Part shown: one piece after another, positions 1 to 9,290 of the stretch
Position numbering within the stretch: position 1 is the stretch's first letter
How the letters are laid out: every line of letters starts with the position of its first letter
Assembly (NCBI RefSeq): GCF_025558485.1
Contig: NZ_CP102930.1
Span: 1,860,001 to 1,924,000 of the forward strand
Length of the DNA: 64,000 nt
Source: Bdellovibrio bacteriovorus
GTDB lineage: Bacteria > Bdellovibrionota > Bdellovibrionia > Bdellovibrionales > Bdellovibrionaceae
Reading direction: 5' to 3'
The notes under the pieces: generated by a model
Told to the model about the DNA's origin: nothing
Databases searched by the model: none
What the model saw: the letters and a program-made list of their open reading frames with translations, nothing else
Made by a program: the position numbers and the translations under genes

Positions 1-2
1 GG

Positions 3-836
3 GTGATTCTGGCCACACGCCTTAGTCTGGGGGAAGAGGTTTTTAGCAACTGGGGCTGGCGGGTTCCGTTTTTACTTTCTGTGGTTTTGGTTCTGGTGTC
101 GTATTTAATCCGCAGAAGGATGGAAGAATCGCCGGTCTTTAAACAGATGAAGGCGGAAGGAAAAGGCTCCAAGAGTCCTTTGCGCGACAGCTTCCTGCAT
201 CCGGAAAATCGTCGGTTGGTGATTTTAGCACTTTTCGGTGCGACAGCCGGGCAGGGGGTGGTGTGGTACACCGGACAGTTCTATGCGCTTTACTATCTGC
301 AAACAGTTTTAAAAGTCGATTTTGTCGTGGCCAATCAGATTATCGCGGTGGCGTTGCTGTTTGCGACACCGTTCTTTGTGGTGTTTGGAGCTTTGTCTGA
401 TCGAATCGGGCGCAAACGTATTATGATGGCGGGATGTTTGATCGCGGCGCTTTGTTATTATCCCATTTATAAGGCGATGGAAGCTTATTCCGGCTGGAAT
501 CCGGCAGACCCTTTGGCAGCAGCAGTGAATCCGAATGTGGCGATGCTGACGGTGCTGGTGTTTGTGCAGGTGCTTTTTGTGACAATGGTCTATGGGCCGA
601 TTGCGGCGTTTTTAGTGGAACTATTCCCCACCCAGATTCGCTACACGTCCATGTCGTTACCTTACCACATTGGGAACGGAGTTTTCGGGGGGCTGGTGCC
701 TTTTATTGGGACAGCAATTGTGGCCGCCACAGGAAATCACTTTGCCGGATTGATTTACCCTATAGGGGTGGCACTGATGACTTTCATAGTGGGAAGCCTT
801 TATATTCGCGAAGACCGCAATGTGCGCTGGCACTAG
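3..836 (+). CDS. MFS transporter, metabolite:H+ symporter-like (5' partial)
   Basis: This is the C-terminal part of a 12-helix major facilitator transporter in the inner membrane; the reading frame is open at the window edge, so the true start lies upstream. The visible 277 residues contain about seven hydrophobic segments. The family signature between helices, GALSDRIGRKR, sits at residues 129-139. The segment ending in RRRMEESPVF after an N-terminal helix pair is typical of the MHS branch (shikimate, proline/betaine and dicarboxylate symporters). The substrate cannot be read from the sequence. It ends 122 bases before the next gene, which has its own promoter, so the two are probably separate transcripts. 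Confidence 0.85.
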   Translation: MILATRLSLGEEVFSNWGWRVPFLLSVVLVLVSYLIRRRMEESPVFKQMKAEGKGSKSPLRDSFLHPENRRLVILALFGATAGQGVVWYTGQFYALYYLQTVLKVDFVVANQIIAVALLFATPFFVVFGALSDRIGRKRIMMAGCLIAALCYYPIYKAMEAYSGWNPADPLAAAVNPNVAMLTVLVFVQVLFVTMVYGPIAAFLVELFPTQIRYTSMSLPYHIGNGVFGGLVPFIGTAIVAATGNHFAGLIYPIGVALMTFIVGSLYIREDRNVRWH

Positions 837-924
837 TATCGGTTTGAGATTTGCCTGTCAGCGCAGAGGTGTTCCCTTTGATCGTTAAAGGGACAACATA
901 CTCGAGCAAGTCTCAGACTGGAAC

Positions 925-951
925 TAAACATGCTTAGGATATAGCCGATAA
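925..951 (+). promoter_or_regulatory. sigma-28 (FliA) promoter, consensus match
   Basis: TAAA at 925-928 is followed by exactly 15 bases and then GCCGATAA at 944-951, the full FliA consensus. The expected transcription start, about seven bases after the -10 element, falls on or next to the ATG at 959, so the transcript would be nearly leaderless. No Shine-Dalgarno sequence lies between the -10 element and the ATG. FliA-type promoters are known to drive attack-phase genes in Bdellovibrio; expression here is inferred. Confidence 0.8.
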
Positions 952-958
952 GTTCATC

Positions 959-3900
959 ATGCATACGTGCAGATGGGGACATGCGAAACTTTGGTCAGTT
1001 TTGGGGGATATTATTCCCCTGTTCGCATTTGTTCTGATGCTGTCTGCCTGTTCCGAGCGCGATCTGAAAATGTCTTTCCTGAACAGCACCACCAAGGGCA
1101 ACCAGGGTGATTTCGTTATCGACACCGGAAGCGGTGGCGGAAGTGAGCTGGTATCTGAAGGCACCGGGCCGGTGGATCTGGATGTAACCTGTGACAAGGC
1201 CATTGATAAGATTGAAGTTGAAAATCCCCAAACCAGCCAGTGGCGCGATGTCACGGAATTGGCTTCAGGCACCGAGTTTGACTGTGCAACCAGTGGGCAG
1301 GCCAAGCTGAAGCTTCCCTTGGATTATATCGCTCCTTATCAGGCACCGGCAAAACCCGGTGATGTGGTTCAGGATTTCCAGATTCGCTGGTATGTAAAAA
1401 ATCTGCTCGGCGAAGTGCAGGTTTTCTATCGCACTTTAACGCTGAAGTTCAAAGCACCGCAATTGCTGATCGAGGAAGCGACAGATATCAACGTCGCTGC
1501 TGTTGCCGGAGGTTCTTATGTAATTTCCGGAAGCTGTGCAGAGGCGGAAGGGGTGATTGCCGTGACAGGCCCTTTCAATGGATCTCCGCTTTCAGCAAAC
1601 TGTGATACACACAAACAGTTCTCTGTGCCCACTCACTATAATGGCGGGACAAATAAAACAGAGGCAACGATCCGTGTGACTCACTCTAAAGCCGGGGCGT
1701 ATCGCTCGTATTCCGAAGTCGAAAAAACTGTGAAGGTCGATGTGACTGAACCCGCTGTCACAATGGAATCTGTAACCCCGGACCCCGCAAATTCAGCCAT
1801 TGCCATCAAAGTGACCTTCAGTGAACCGGTTCGTAATTTCAATGCCACCGATGTGGTCTTATCCAGCGGACAGGTCAGCGGGTTTGCTGGTAGTGGCACC
1901 GTGTACACTTTCTCTGTGACACCGGCCAATCAGGGGCCTTTTACGGCGACCTTGGAAGAGGGGGCTGTTCAGGATATTTCGGGCAATCCTAATTCCACGG
2001 CGGCTTCTGTGGCTCGCAACTTTGATAGCGTCCAGCCGTCGGTGATCCTGTCATCCTCGGCGTCGGCCAATACAAGTTCCGCGATTCCAGTGGCGGTGAC
2101 TTTCAGTGAACCAGTTACTGGTTTTACGGCATCTGATGTTGTTATTTCCAGTGGAACTGTGACAGGTTTTACAGGCAGTGAAAAAAGCTATAGTTTTTCA
2201 GTAACGCCAACGGCTCAGGGTGTGTTTTCTGTTTCTATTGCGGCCGGTGTTGCTGCGGATACAGCGGGTAACCCGAACCTCGCAGCCCCGGCATTTACGC
2301 GCACCTTTGATAGTGTTAAGCCCACCTTGACTTTGGCTTCCGCCACGTCCGCCTCCACCAATGCGGCAACGATTCCTGTGACCGCGACGTTTAGTGAATC
2401 TGTTATTAACTTTGCAGCGTCCGATGTTGTGGTTACGAACGGCACACTTAGTGGTTTTACTGGAAGTGGGAAGGATTATAGCTTTACAGTGACTCCTGCG
2501 GGACAGGGAGCTGTCAGCGTGTCGGTGGCTGCGGATGTGGCAACCGACGCCACGGGAAATGGCAACGCGGCCGCGACTTTGAATCGTACTTTTGATACAG
2601 CCAGTCCCACAGTTACGATAACTTCGACGGCACCCAGTGCAACCAACATTGCGGCCATTCCGGTGACTGTGACCTTCAGTGAAGCAGTCACAGGTTTTAC
2701 GGCGGCGGATGTGACAGTCAGTGGGGGAACTCTTGGGACTATTAGTGGATCTGGAGCGACTTACAATTTCACGGTAACAGCAACGGCCGCAGGTCCTGTG
2801 ACCGTGAGTATTCCGGCCGCCGTTGCCTTTGATGCTGCCGGGAACACCAATTTGGCGGCAACGGCTTTAAACAGAATCTATGACAATATCAAACCCGGTG
2901 TGACCATTACCTCCAGTGCACCGGCCACGACCAATGTGCAAATTCCAGTGACGGTGACTTTCAGTGAAAGTGTTACGGACTTTACTATCGAAGAGGTCGT
3001 GATCACCAATGGGACGGCTTCGTCCCTTTTAGGCTCGGGAACGACCTACACGTTCACTGTCACGCCGTTGGCGCAAGGGACTGTGACTGTTGCTGTGGGT
3101 GCCGGTGTTGCCAAAGATGCCGCCGGAAATGCAAATACGGCCGCGACTACGTTAAGCCGTGTGTTTGATTCTGCGGCTCCGACGCTGACCTTAACATCGG
3201 CCGCAGCGGCTAATACAAATGCTGCATTTTCGGTGACTGCGACATTTAGTAAGTCTGTGACTGGTTTTGCGGCGTCGGATATTACTATGACCAACGGTAC
3301 GGTCAGTGGATTTGCCGGATCGGGAACAACCTACACTTTTACAGTCACGCCAACCGCTCAGGGTTCTGTGAATGTCACGGTGCCAGCTGGCGTTGCCACC
3401 GACACCACCGGAAATGGAAACGCCACGGCGACACTGAGTCGTGTTTATGACTCTGTCAAACCAACGGTGAGTCTTGCATCCTCAGCCCCGACAGCCACGA
3501 ATACGGCCATTCCTGTGACCGTCACGTTCAGTGAACCTGTGTTAAACTTCGCTGTTGCGGATATCACCGCGACTGGCGGGACGATTTCTGGTTTCACCGG
3601 AAGTGGTGCGAATTATTCCTTCACCTTCAGTCCGAATATACAGGGAACAGTGACTGTGGCGATTGCAAAAGATGTGGCTCAGGATGCAGCTGGGAATACG
3701 AATACCGCAGCCACAGCTCTTTCCCGTGTATTCGACAGTGTGCCTCCAAACCTTGCCGGAGTGACACTGATTCAAACAACTTATTTGACCCGAACGGCGG
3801 CCATTAATTTCTCAACCGAAGCCGGGGCTGTGGTTGAAGTTCGTATTGAAAATAACTCCAGCGGTTCTGTTGTCTTGAATTGGCAGCAAGTGTCTTCAGG

Positions 3901-4753
3901 TTTCTATTACAATACGACGGTGAGTTCCGGAGTTGTCTATAAGTATTCTTTGCGAGCGACGGATGCCGCAGGTAACATCAGTATTGAGACAGTAAAGACC
4001 CTGCCAGCCTTTAGCTGTCCAAATGAATTTGTTTACATTCATAATCCGAACATCGCAGCGGTTGAACCATTCTGCGTGGGCCAGTTTGAGGCCAAGATGA
4101 GCGGCGGTGTTCCTCGTTTCATTGCGACCTATGCTCCGAGTTCGCTGAGCTTGATGGAAGCCACTGCCGCCTGTACCGGAATGGGAGATGGATATGACCT
4201 TATTTCCAATCAGGAATGGAACACAATTGCGGATCTGATCGCTCGACAGGGAGCCAATTGGACTTCCGGGACAATGGGGACGGGCCTGCTTCAGCGCGGG
4301 GACAATCAATCTTCGGCTTCAACTGCCGTCAATGTGGCAGATCCATGTGCCCCGAATATGCCGTCACTGTGTGACAGCAATGCCCTTCGTCGCTCACACT
4401 ATCTTCCGCATGGTCAGTTGATTTGGGATTTTGCCGGGAATGCGGTGGAAGTGGTCAAGGATGCCGATGGTGTGGTTTATTCAGATGCAAAATATCTTTA
4501 TGCGGCCACTCAGACAGCTTACACGCTGGATACCAAATACGGTACAATCTTAACTTGTTCATCCGTGGGCAGTCCCGACTATTGTGGTTTTGGTAAAATC
4601 GATTTTACAAATGAAGCCGGTGGAATCACCACAATCTGGAGGGGTGGAGCTGCCTACGAAGGAAATACCGTGGGTGTCTTCTCTGCAAAGCGAACCGCCA
4701 ATGCGCTGGGTACAGTGACCAATGGTGGCTTCCGCTGCGTCTATCATCCTTAA
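959..4753 (+). CDS. Large surface lipoprotein with seven Ig-like repeats and a formylglycine-enzyme-like C-terminal domain
   Basis: A 1264-aa exported lipoprotein with a signal peptide ending in the lipobox LSAC (lipidated Cys31). Residues about 30-260 are a unique region. Residues about 262-925 hold seven tandem copies of a bacterial Ig-like domain of about 93 aa, each with a motif close to VTVTFSEPVTGF and a SGSGTTYTFTVTP strand. One more beta-rich domain follows. Residues about 1018-1264 resemble the formylglycine-generating-enzyme/C-type-lectin fold: short matches are ISNQEW, WDFAGNAVEV, WRGGA and GGFRCVY. Such folds often bind ligands rather than catalyse, and here the domain sits at the tip of an Ig stalk, which suggests an adhesin or receptor. 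Its stop codon shares the TTAA sequence with the convergent MATE gene. The start is the ATG directly after the FliA promoter; the ligand is unknown. Confidence 0.85.
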   Translation: MHTCRWGHAKLWSVLGDIIPLFAFVLMLSACSERDLKMSFLNSTTKGNQGDFVIDTGSGGGSELVSEGTGPVDLDVTCDKAIDKIEVENPQTSQWRDVTELASGTEFDCATSGQAKLKLPLDYIAPYQAPAKPGDVVQDFQIRWYVKNLLGEVQVFYRTLTLKFKAPQLLIEEATDINVAAVAGGSYVISGSCAEAEGVIAVTGPFNGSPLSANCDTHKQFSVPTHYNGGTNKTEATIRVTHSKAGAYRSYSEVEKTVKVDVTEPAVTMESVTPDPANSAIAIKVTFSEPVRNFNATDVVLSSGQVSGFAGSGTVYTFSVTPANQGPFTATLEEGAVQDISGNPNSTAASVARNFDSVQPSVILSSSASANTSSAIPVAVTFSEPVTGFTASDVVISSGTVTGFTGSEKSYSFSVTPTAQGVFSVSIAAGVAADTAGNPNLAAPAFTRTFDSVKPTLTLASATSASTNAATIPVTATFSESVINFAASDVVVTNGTLSGFTGSGKDYSFTVTPAGQGAVSVSVAADVATDATGNGNAAATLNRTFDTASPTVTITSTAPSATNIAAIPVTVTFSEAVTGFTAADVTVSGGTLGTISGSGATYNFTVTATAAGPVTVSIPAAVAFDAAGNTNLAATALNRIYDNIKPGVTITSSAPATTNVQIPVTVTFSESVTDFTIEEVVITNGTASSLLGSGTTYTFTVTPLAQGTVTVAVGAGVAKDAAGNANTAATTLSRVFDSAAPTLTLTSAAAANTNAAFSVTATFSKSVTGFAASDITMTNGTVSGFAGSGTTYTFTVTPTAQGSVNVTVPAGVATDTTGNGNATATLSRVYDSVKPTVSLASSAPTATNTAIPVTVTFSEPVLNFAVADITATGGTISGFTGSGANYSFTFSPNIQGTVTVAIAKDVAQDAAGNTNTAATALSRVFDSVPPNLAGVTLIQTTYLTRTAAINFSTEAGAVVEVRIENNSSGSVVLNWQQVSSGFYYNTTVSSGVVYKYSLRATDAAGNISIETVKTLPAFSCPNEFVYIHNPNIAAVEPFCVGQFEAKMSGGVPRFIATYAPSSLSLMEATAACTGMGDGYDLISNQEWNTIADLIARQGANWTSGTMGTGLLQRGDNQSSASTAVNVADPCAPNMPSLCDSNALRRSHYLPHGQLIWDFAGNAVEVVKDADGVVYSDAKYLYAATQTAYTLDTKYGTILTCSSVGSPDYCGFGKIDFTNEAGGITTIWRGGAAYEGNTVGVFSAKRTANALGTVTNGGFRCVYHP

Positions 4754-6093
4754 GATTGCAAAAACCTTTTGCTGAGGATGTGGAATCGCCACGTCAGCAA
4801 GATAGAGGCGAAAATCAATCCCATTAACAGGCCAATCCAGATTCCCACCGGACCGACGCCCAAATGGAAGGCCAGCATATAACCTGCCGGAAGTCCCATC
4901 ACCCAATAGGCGAAGAACGCAATAATGCTGGGCCACTGTGTGTCGCTCATGCCACGAAGGGCACCAATCGCCACGGCCTGAACACCGTCAAAGATTTGGA
5001 AGATCGCCACCACGACAAAGAACTTTGCAGCCCACGCGATAACATCCACATCATTCACATAAAAAGTCGGGAACCATTCGCGCAGGAAGAAAAAGCCCAG
5101 GGCACAGATCCCCATATAGGCGCCACCCATTTTGATGGCGGTAAACCCGGCAAAGCGGGCCGAGGAATAATCACCGCGTCCCAGTTCATAGCCTACGCGA
5201 ATACTGCCTGCGATGCCGATGCCCAGTGTGATCAGGAAGCTGGTGCTGGCCAGGCTGATGGTGATCTGGTGTGCAGCCAGTGGGGTTGCTCCAAACCAGC
5301 CCATCATCACTGCGGCAGAAGAAAATGCACCGACTTCAAAGATATAGGTCATGCCGTTGGGAATCCCCAGACGAATGATGCTTTTTAGCAGATGATGATC
5401 AAAACGATGCGTCCAGCGTTCCGCCAGATACTTTTTAAAATGCGGATGGGCGTGAACATAAAACACCATCATCAACGCCATCAGGGTGCGCGCAAATAAA
5501 GTCGCATAAGCTGCGCCATTCAGGCCCAGCTTCGGGAATCCGTAATACCCATTGATCAGGACATAGTTCCCGGCAACGTTGAAAATCACGCCAAAGATCA
5601 TCACAGACATGGCCACTTTGGTTTTACCGATGCCGTCAGTGAATTGTTTGTAGGCTTGATACAGCAAGCTGGGGAAGACCGACCAGATGGTGATTTCAAA
5701 AAAGGCGGAACCCATTGCCAAAACTTCCGGGGTTTGGCCGAAAATTTTTAAGTTGGGAAGAAGCGCATAAAGGGCGGCAATCATCACGGCACTTAGCCCG
5801 GCGGCGACCACCACACTGTGGCGTAAGAGAACTCCGCCATATGGATAATTTTCCTGTCCCTGCATGCGTGCAAACAGGGCCGTGACCGGAGCCAGCATCC
5901 CCATTCCAAAAAGCAGAAAGACGATAAAGACACTTCCGGCAAATGCTGATGCCCCCAAGGCAATAGACCCCAGTGCCCCCACCATGATGGTGTCAGCAAG
6001 AGTGATCAGATTCTGACCGACCTGGCCAATAACGATAGGACCGGAAAGCCTGGCTAAAAGCTTTCCTTCGTGAACAAGTTTAGACTGAGACAA
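4750..6093 (-). CDS. MATE family multidrug/Na+ exporter
   Basis: A 447-aa inner-membrane protein with about 12 hydrophobic segments, the normal MATE length. The N-terminal SGPIVIGQVGQNLITLADTIMVG segment (starting at about residue 17) and the later EVGAFSSAAVMMGWFG region match NorM-like proteins that expel cationic drugs or metabolites in exchange for Na+ or H+. The start appears to be TTG at 6093, overlapping the last 14 bases of the upstream nfu gene, with a GGAG about 11 bases before it; the first in-frame ATG lies 36 codons in, inside the first helix. The overlap suggests translational coupling with nfu, an odd functional pairing. Substrate unknown. Confidence 0.88.
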   Translation of the reverse strand: MSQSKLVHEGKLLARLSGPIVIGQVGQNLITLADTIMVGALGSIALGASAFAGSVFIVFLLFGMGMLAPVTALFARMQGQENYPYGGVLLRHSVVVAAGLSAVMIAALYALLPNLKIFGQTPEVLAMGSAFFEITIWSVFPSLLYQAYKQFTDGIGKTKVAMSVMIFGVIFNVAGNYVLINGYYGFPKLGLNGAAYATLFARTLMALMMVFYVHAHPHFKKYLAERWTHRFDHHLLKSIIRLGIPNGMTYIFEVGAFSSAAVMMGWFGATPLAAHQITISLASTSFLITLGIGIAGSIRVGYELGRGDYSSARFAGFTAIKMGGAYMGICALGFFFLREWFPTFYVNDVDVIAWAAKFFVVVAIFQIFDGVQAVAIGALRGMSDTQWPSIIAFFAYWVMGLPAGYMLAFHLGVGPVGIWIGLLMGLIFASILLTWRFHILSKRFLQS

Positions 6094-6649
6094 CTTCAGA
6101 AATCTCCGGGAAAAGTTCCTTCATGCGGGTTTCGATGCCCTCTTTCAGGGTGATCGTGGAACTTGGACAGCCAGAGCACGCACCTTTCATATGAATGTAA
6201 AGCACGTTATTTTCGTATTTATGGAAAACGATATCGCCACCATCCAGTGCCACCACCGGGCGGATCTCGCGATTCAAAACAGATTTGATATTGCGAACCA
6301 TTGGGCTGTCGTTGGTATCGTCCTCTTCCGTTTGGATGAAGGACACAACCACGGGTTCATCGCGATCCAGATGTTCCTGAATCAGGCCGCTTAACGGGTG
6401 CGCCAAAAGCTCCCAGTCCACCCAGTCCTGTTTGGTGACGGTAATAAAATCCGGGCCCACGTAAACCGAGCTGGTCCACGGGAAGCCAAAGATTTTGGCA
6501 GCTAAAGGGGATCTGTCGGCCTCTTGCACGGTCGGGCAATCGAAGCCCTCGTCCGTCACCTTGCGGTGAAGCAGAAACTTCATCGTTGCTGGATTCGGGG
6601 TGGATTCAAAACTAACCTGACTTTTTGTATTTGTGGCACTTGCACTCAT
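6080..6649 (-). CDS. nfu: Nfu-type iron-sulphur cluster scaffold/carrier protein
   Basis: A cytoplasmic protein of about 189 aa that carries Fe-S clusters to client proteins. It has an N-terminal Nfu_N domain (STPNPATMKF near residue 16) and a C-terminal NifU domain with the cluster-binding motif CSGC (Cys158 and Cys161), followed by STITLKEGIE. An ATG further upstream at 6676 is possible, but the ATG at 6649 follows a GAGAGG ribosome-binding site at good spacing and fits the family N-terminus. It lies upstream of, and overlaps, the MATE exporter gene. Confidence 0.9.
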   Translation of the reverse strand: MSASATNTKSQVSFESTPNPATMKFLLHRKVTDEGFDCPTVQEADRSPLAAKIFGFPWTSSVYVGPDFITVTKQDWVDWELLAHPLSGLIQEHLDRDEPVVVSFIQTEEDDTNDSPMVRNIKSVLNREIRPVVALDGGDIVFHKYENNVLYIHMKGACSGCPSSTITLKEGIETRMKELFPEISEVVSV

Positions 6650-6841
6650 AGAGACCTCTCTAGGGACAAGGAACATTATACCACAGGGGGTTTTCTGCCA
6701 AGCGTGTTAATCCACGAGACGCGCTTGATTATATCCAAAAAACTCAATAAATTTACCCGGTCCTAGGGTTGTGCCTGCCCTTGCTTCAGGCGCACCGTAA
6801 AAATATGAATGTAAGTTTTCTTTAGGTTATAGGAGATCCAG

Positions 6842-7765
6842 ATGACGCCAAGAGTTAGAGAGATTTTGAACTGGTACGGAGCTGACAATCCAGGAGTATT
6901 GACGAACCTGGCTCGCCTGATGAATCACGGTAAGCTAAAGGGAACTGGAAAGCTTGTTATTCTGCCAGTGGATCAGGGCTTTGAACATGGCCCGGCTCGC
7001 TCTTTCGCGAAAAATCCAGATGGTTATGATCCGAATTACCACGTTGAGCTGGCGATTGAATCCGGTTGCAGCGCTTATGCCGCGCCACTGGGTGCAATCG
7101 AAGCCATCGCGCGCGATTATGCAGGTGAAATTCCTTTGATCCTGAAAATCAACAACTCTGATTCTCTATACTCCAACAAAGCTCCGATCTCTGCTTTGAC
7201 GTCTTATGTGGACGATGCTTTAAGACTGGGTTGCGTGGGTGTTGGTTTCACCATCTATCCGGGCTCCGCAGATCGCAAACAGCAGTACGAGGAAATTGCC
7301 AATGCAGCTCGCGCAGCGAAAGAGGCTGGTTTGGTTGTGGTGATTTGGTCTTACCCTCGGGGTGAACAAATCTCCAAAGAGGGTGAAACGGCGATTGATG
7401 TGGTTGCATATGCAGCTCACATCGCGGCTCAATTGGGCGCGCACATTATCAAAGTAAAACCTTCCACTTCCCACATCGAACAAACAGCGGCTGCCAAAGT
7501 TTATCAGGAACAAGGCATCAAAGTTTCCTCTCAAGTGGATCGCACTCGTCACATCGTGCAGTCTTGCTTCAACGGCAAGCGCATTGTGATCTTCTCTGGT
7601 GGCGAAGCGAAAAGCACAGAGGATCTTTTGAAAGAAGTGGGCGAACTGGCACAAGGTGGCGCTTTCGGTTCCATCATGGGCCGCAATGCCTTCCAACGTC
7701 CGAAAAAAGAAGCGCTTGAACTGCTACACAACGTAATGGAAGCCTTCGCAGGTAAAAAACTATGA
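6842..7765 (+). CDS. fbaB: Class I fructose-bisphosphate aldolase, archaeal/DhnA type
   Basis: A 307-aa TIM-barrel enzyme that cleaves fructose-1,6-bisphosphate to triose phosphates through a lysine Schiff base. Diagnostic segments are the early PVDQGFEHGPARSF (about residues 42-55), the substrate-binding IWSYPRG, and IIKVKPS near residue 205, which contains the Schiff-base lysine. The late GGEAK phosphate-binding turn is also present. TAGGAG just before the ATG is a strong ribosome-binding site. The stop overlaps the start of lysS (ATGA), so both are probably made from one message. Confidence 0.93.
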   Translation: MTPRVREILNWYGADNPGVLTNLARLMNHGKLKGTGKLVILPVDQGFEHGPARSFAKNPDGYDPNYHVELAIESGCSAYAAPLGAIEAIARDYAGEIPLILKINNSDSLYSNKAPISALTSYVDDALRLGCVGVGFTIYPGSADRKQQYEEIANAARAAKEAGLVVVIWSYPRGEQISKEGETAIDVVAYAAHIAAQLGAHIIKVKPSTSHIEQTAAAKVYQEQGIKVSSQVDRTRHIVQSCFNGKRIVIFSGGEAKSTEDLLKEVGELAQGGAFGSIMGRNAFQRPKKEALELLHNVMEAFAGKKL

Positions 7766-9240
7766 GCATTAATGAAAATCCGCTAAGAGCGGAGAAACGT
7801 AAAAAACTTCATGCCCTTCGCGAGAAAGGCATCAACCCGTACCCTTATGTCTTTGAAAACAAGGCTAAGATTTCTGAAGTGGCGGCAGAACACGCAGCCA
7901 CTTTGCAGCCGGGTGAAAAGAAGCCGGAATTTTCTTACCGTATTGCGGGTCGTTTGATGACTTTGCGTATGATGGGTAAGGCGTCCTTCTTTAATATCCA
8001 GGATCAAACAGGCACGGTGCAGGTTTACGTGAAAGTGGAAGAACTTTCTGAACAGGATCGCGCGGCATTTGAATTGGTGGATTTGGGCGATATCGTCGGG
8101 GTTGATGGTTATGTGTTTAAATCCCAAAAAGGCGAGTTCTCTATCTACGCGAAGAGCTTCCAGATTCTGACGAAAACAATCGAACCATTGCCGGAAAAAT
8201 TCCACGGGGTTCAGGATATCGAAATCAAGTATCGTCACAGACATTTGGATTTGATGACCGATGCGGATTCCCGCAAAGTTTTTGAAACCCGTTCCAAAAT
8301 CATCAAAGAAGTTCGTCGTTTTCTGGATGATCGCGGCTTTATGGAAGTTGAAACACCAACGCTTCAGCCTGTTTATGGCGGAGCTGCGGCAACACCGTTC
8401 ACGACTCATCACAAAGCTTTGGATATGAAGCTTTACATGCGTATTTCGCCGGAGCTTTATTTGAAACGCCTGATCGTGGGTGGTTTTGAAAAGGTTTACG
8501 AGATCAGCAAAAACTTCCGTAACGAAGGTATCGACCGCACTCACAATCCAGAGTTCGCTTTGCTTGAGTTCTATGAAGCTTACACTGATTACAATTATCA
8601 GATGAAGCAGTTTGAAGAGCTGATTTCAAATCTTGCGCTGAAAATCACTGGCAGCATGAAAGTGACTTATCAGGGTAAAGAAATTGACTTCACTCCGCCA
8701 TGGAGACGTTTGACCGTTCATGATGGTGTGAAAGAATACGCAGGGATTGATCCGGACAAAGCGTCTGATGACGAAATCTTCCAGGCTATTCGCAAGAATG
8801 GTGGCGACATTGATGAACCGGGTAAACGCGGTGAAATGATCATGGAGCTGTTCGAGCTGACAGCGGAACAGCACCTGTGGCAGCCGACCTTTGTGATGGA
8901 TCATCCGGTGGAGATTTCTCCATTGACGAAGATTCATCGTCGCGACAACCGTCTGGTGGAACGTTTTGAGCCGTTCGCTGCTTGTATGGAAATCGGCAAT
9001 GCTTATTCTGAGCTGAATGATCCGGAAGACCAGTTGGCGCGTTTGAAAGAGCAGGAAGCCAATCGTGCCAAAGACGAAGAAGCTCATCCAATGGATGAAG
9101 ACTTCTTGTTGGCGATCGACGCTGGTATGCCGCCAACAGGCGGTGTGGGAATCGGTATTGAGCGTATCGTGATGCTGTTGACGGACCGTCCAAGCATCAG
9201 AGACATCATCTTCTTCCCGACGATGAGAATCACAAAATAG
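7762..9240 (+). CDS. lysS: Lysyl-tRNA synthetase, class II
   Basis: Charges tRNA-Lys with lysine in the cytoplasm. At 492 aa it has normal LysS length: an N-terminal OB-fold anticodon-binding domain (residues about 55-150) followed by the class II catalytic domain. Motif 2 is seen as FRNEGIDRTHNPEF (from about 253) and motif 3 as GIGIERIVMLLTD (about 468-480). GGLTGAAA-like elements of diverged copies are absent, and nothing suggests inactivation. It starts with ATG overlapping the aldolase stop by four bases. Confidence 0.96.
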   Translation: MSINENPLRAEKRKKLHALREKGINPYPYVFENKAKISEVAAEHAATLQPGEKKPEFSYRIAGRLMTLRMMGKASFFNIQDQTGTVQVYVKVEELSEQDRAAFELVDLGDIVGVDGYVFKSQKGEFSIYAKSFQILTKTIEPLPEKFHGVQDIEIKYRHRHLDLMTDADSRKVFETRSKIIKEVRRFLDDRGFMEVETPTLQPVYGGAAATPFTTHHKALDMKLYMRISPELYLKRLIVGGFEKVYEISKNFRNEGIDRTHNPEFALLEFYEAYTDYNYQMKQFEELISNLALKITGSMKVTYQGKEIDFTPPWRRLTVHDGVKEYAGIDPDKASDDEIFQAIRKNGGDIDEPGKRGEMIMELFELTAEQHLWQPTFVMDHPVEISPLTKIHRRDNRLVERFEPFAACMEIGNAYSELNDPEDQLARLKEQEANRAKDEEAHPMDEDFLLAIDAGMPPTGGVGIGIERIVMLLTDRPSIRDIIFFPTMRITK

Positions 9241-9248
9241 TCCTGACG

Positions 9249-9270
9249 AAGGGAGCGGAAAGCTCCCTTT
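9249..9270 (+). terminator. Intrinsic terminator-like hairpin after lysS
   Basis: AAGGGAGC and GCTCCCTT form a perfect 8-bp stem around a GGAAA loop. The T tract behind it is broken (TTT then TTT after four bases), so termination may be only partial, with read-through into the next gene. Confidence 0.55.
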
Positions 9271-9290
9271 GTGCTTTAAAGAGGGTGTGT

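Noticed and set aside
1744..3733. CRISPR-like or DNA-level repeat array
   Set aside because: The repetition is protein-coding (Ig-like domains of about 93 codons) with diverged DNA and no spacer pattern.
959..4753. A diversity-generating retroelement acting on the C-type-lectin-like domain
   Set aside because: No reverse transcriptase gene or template repeat is visible in the window.
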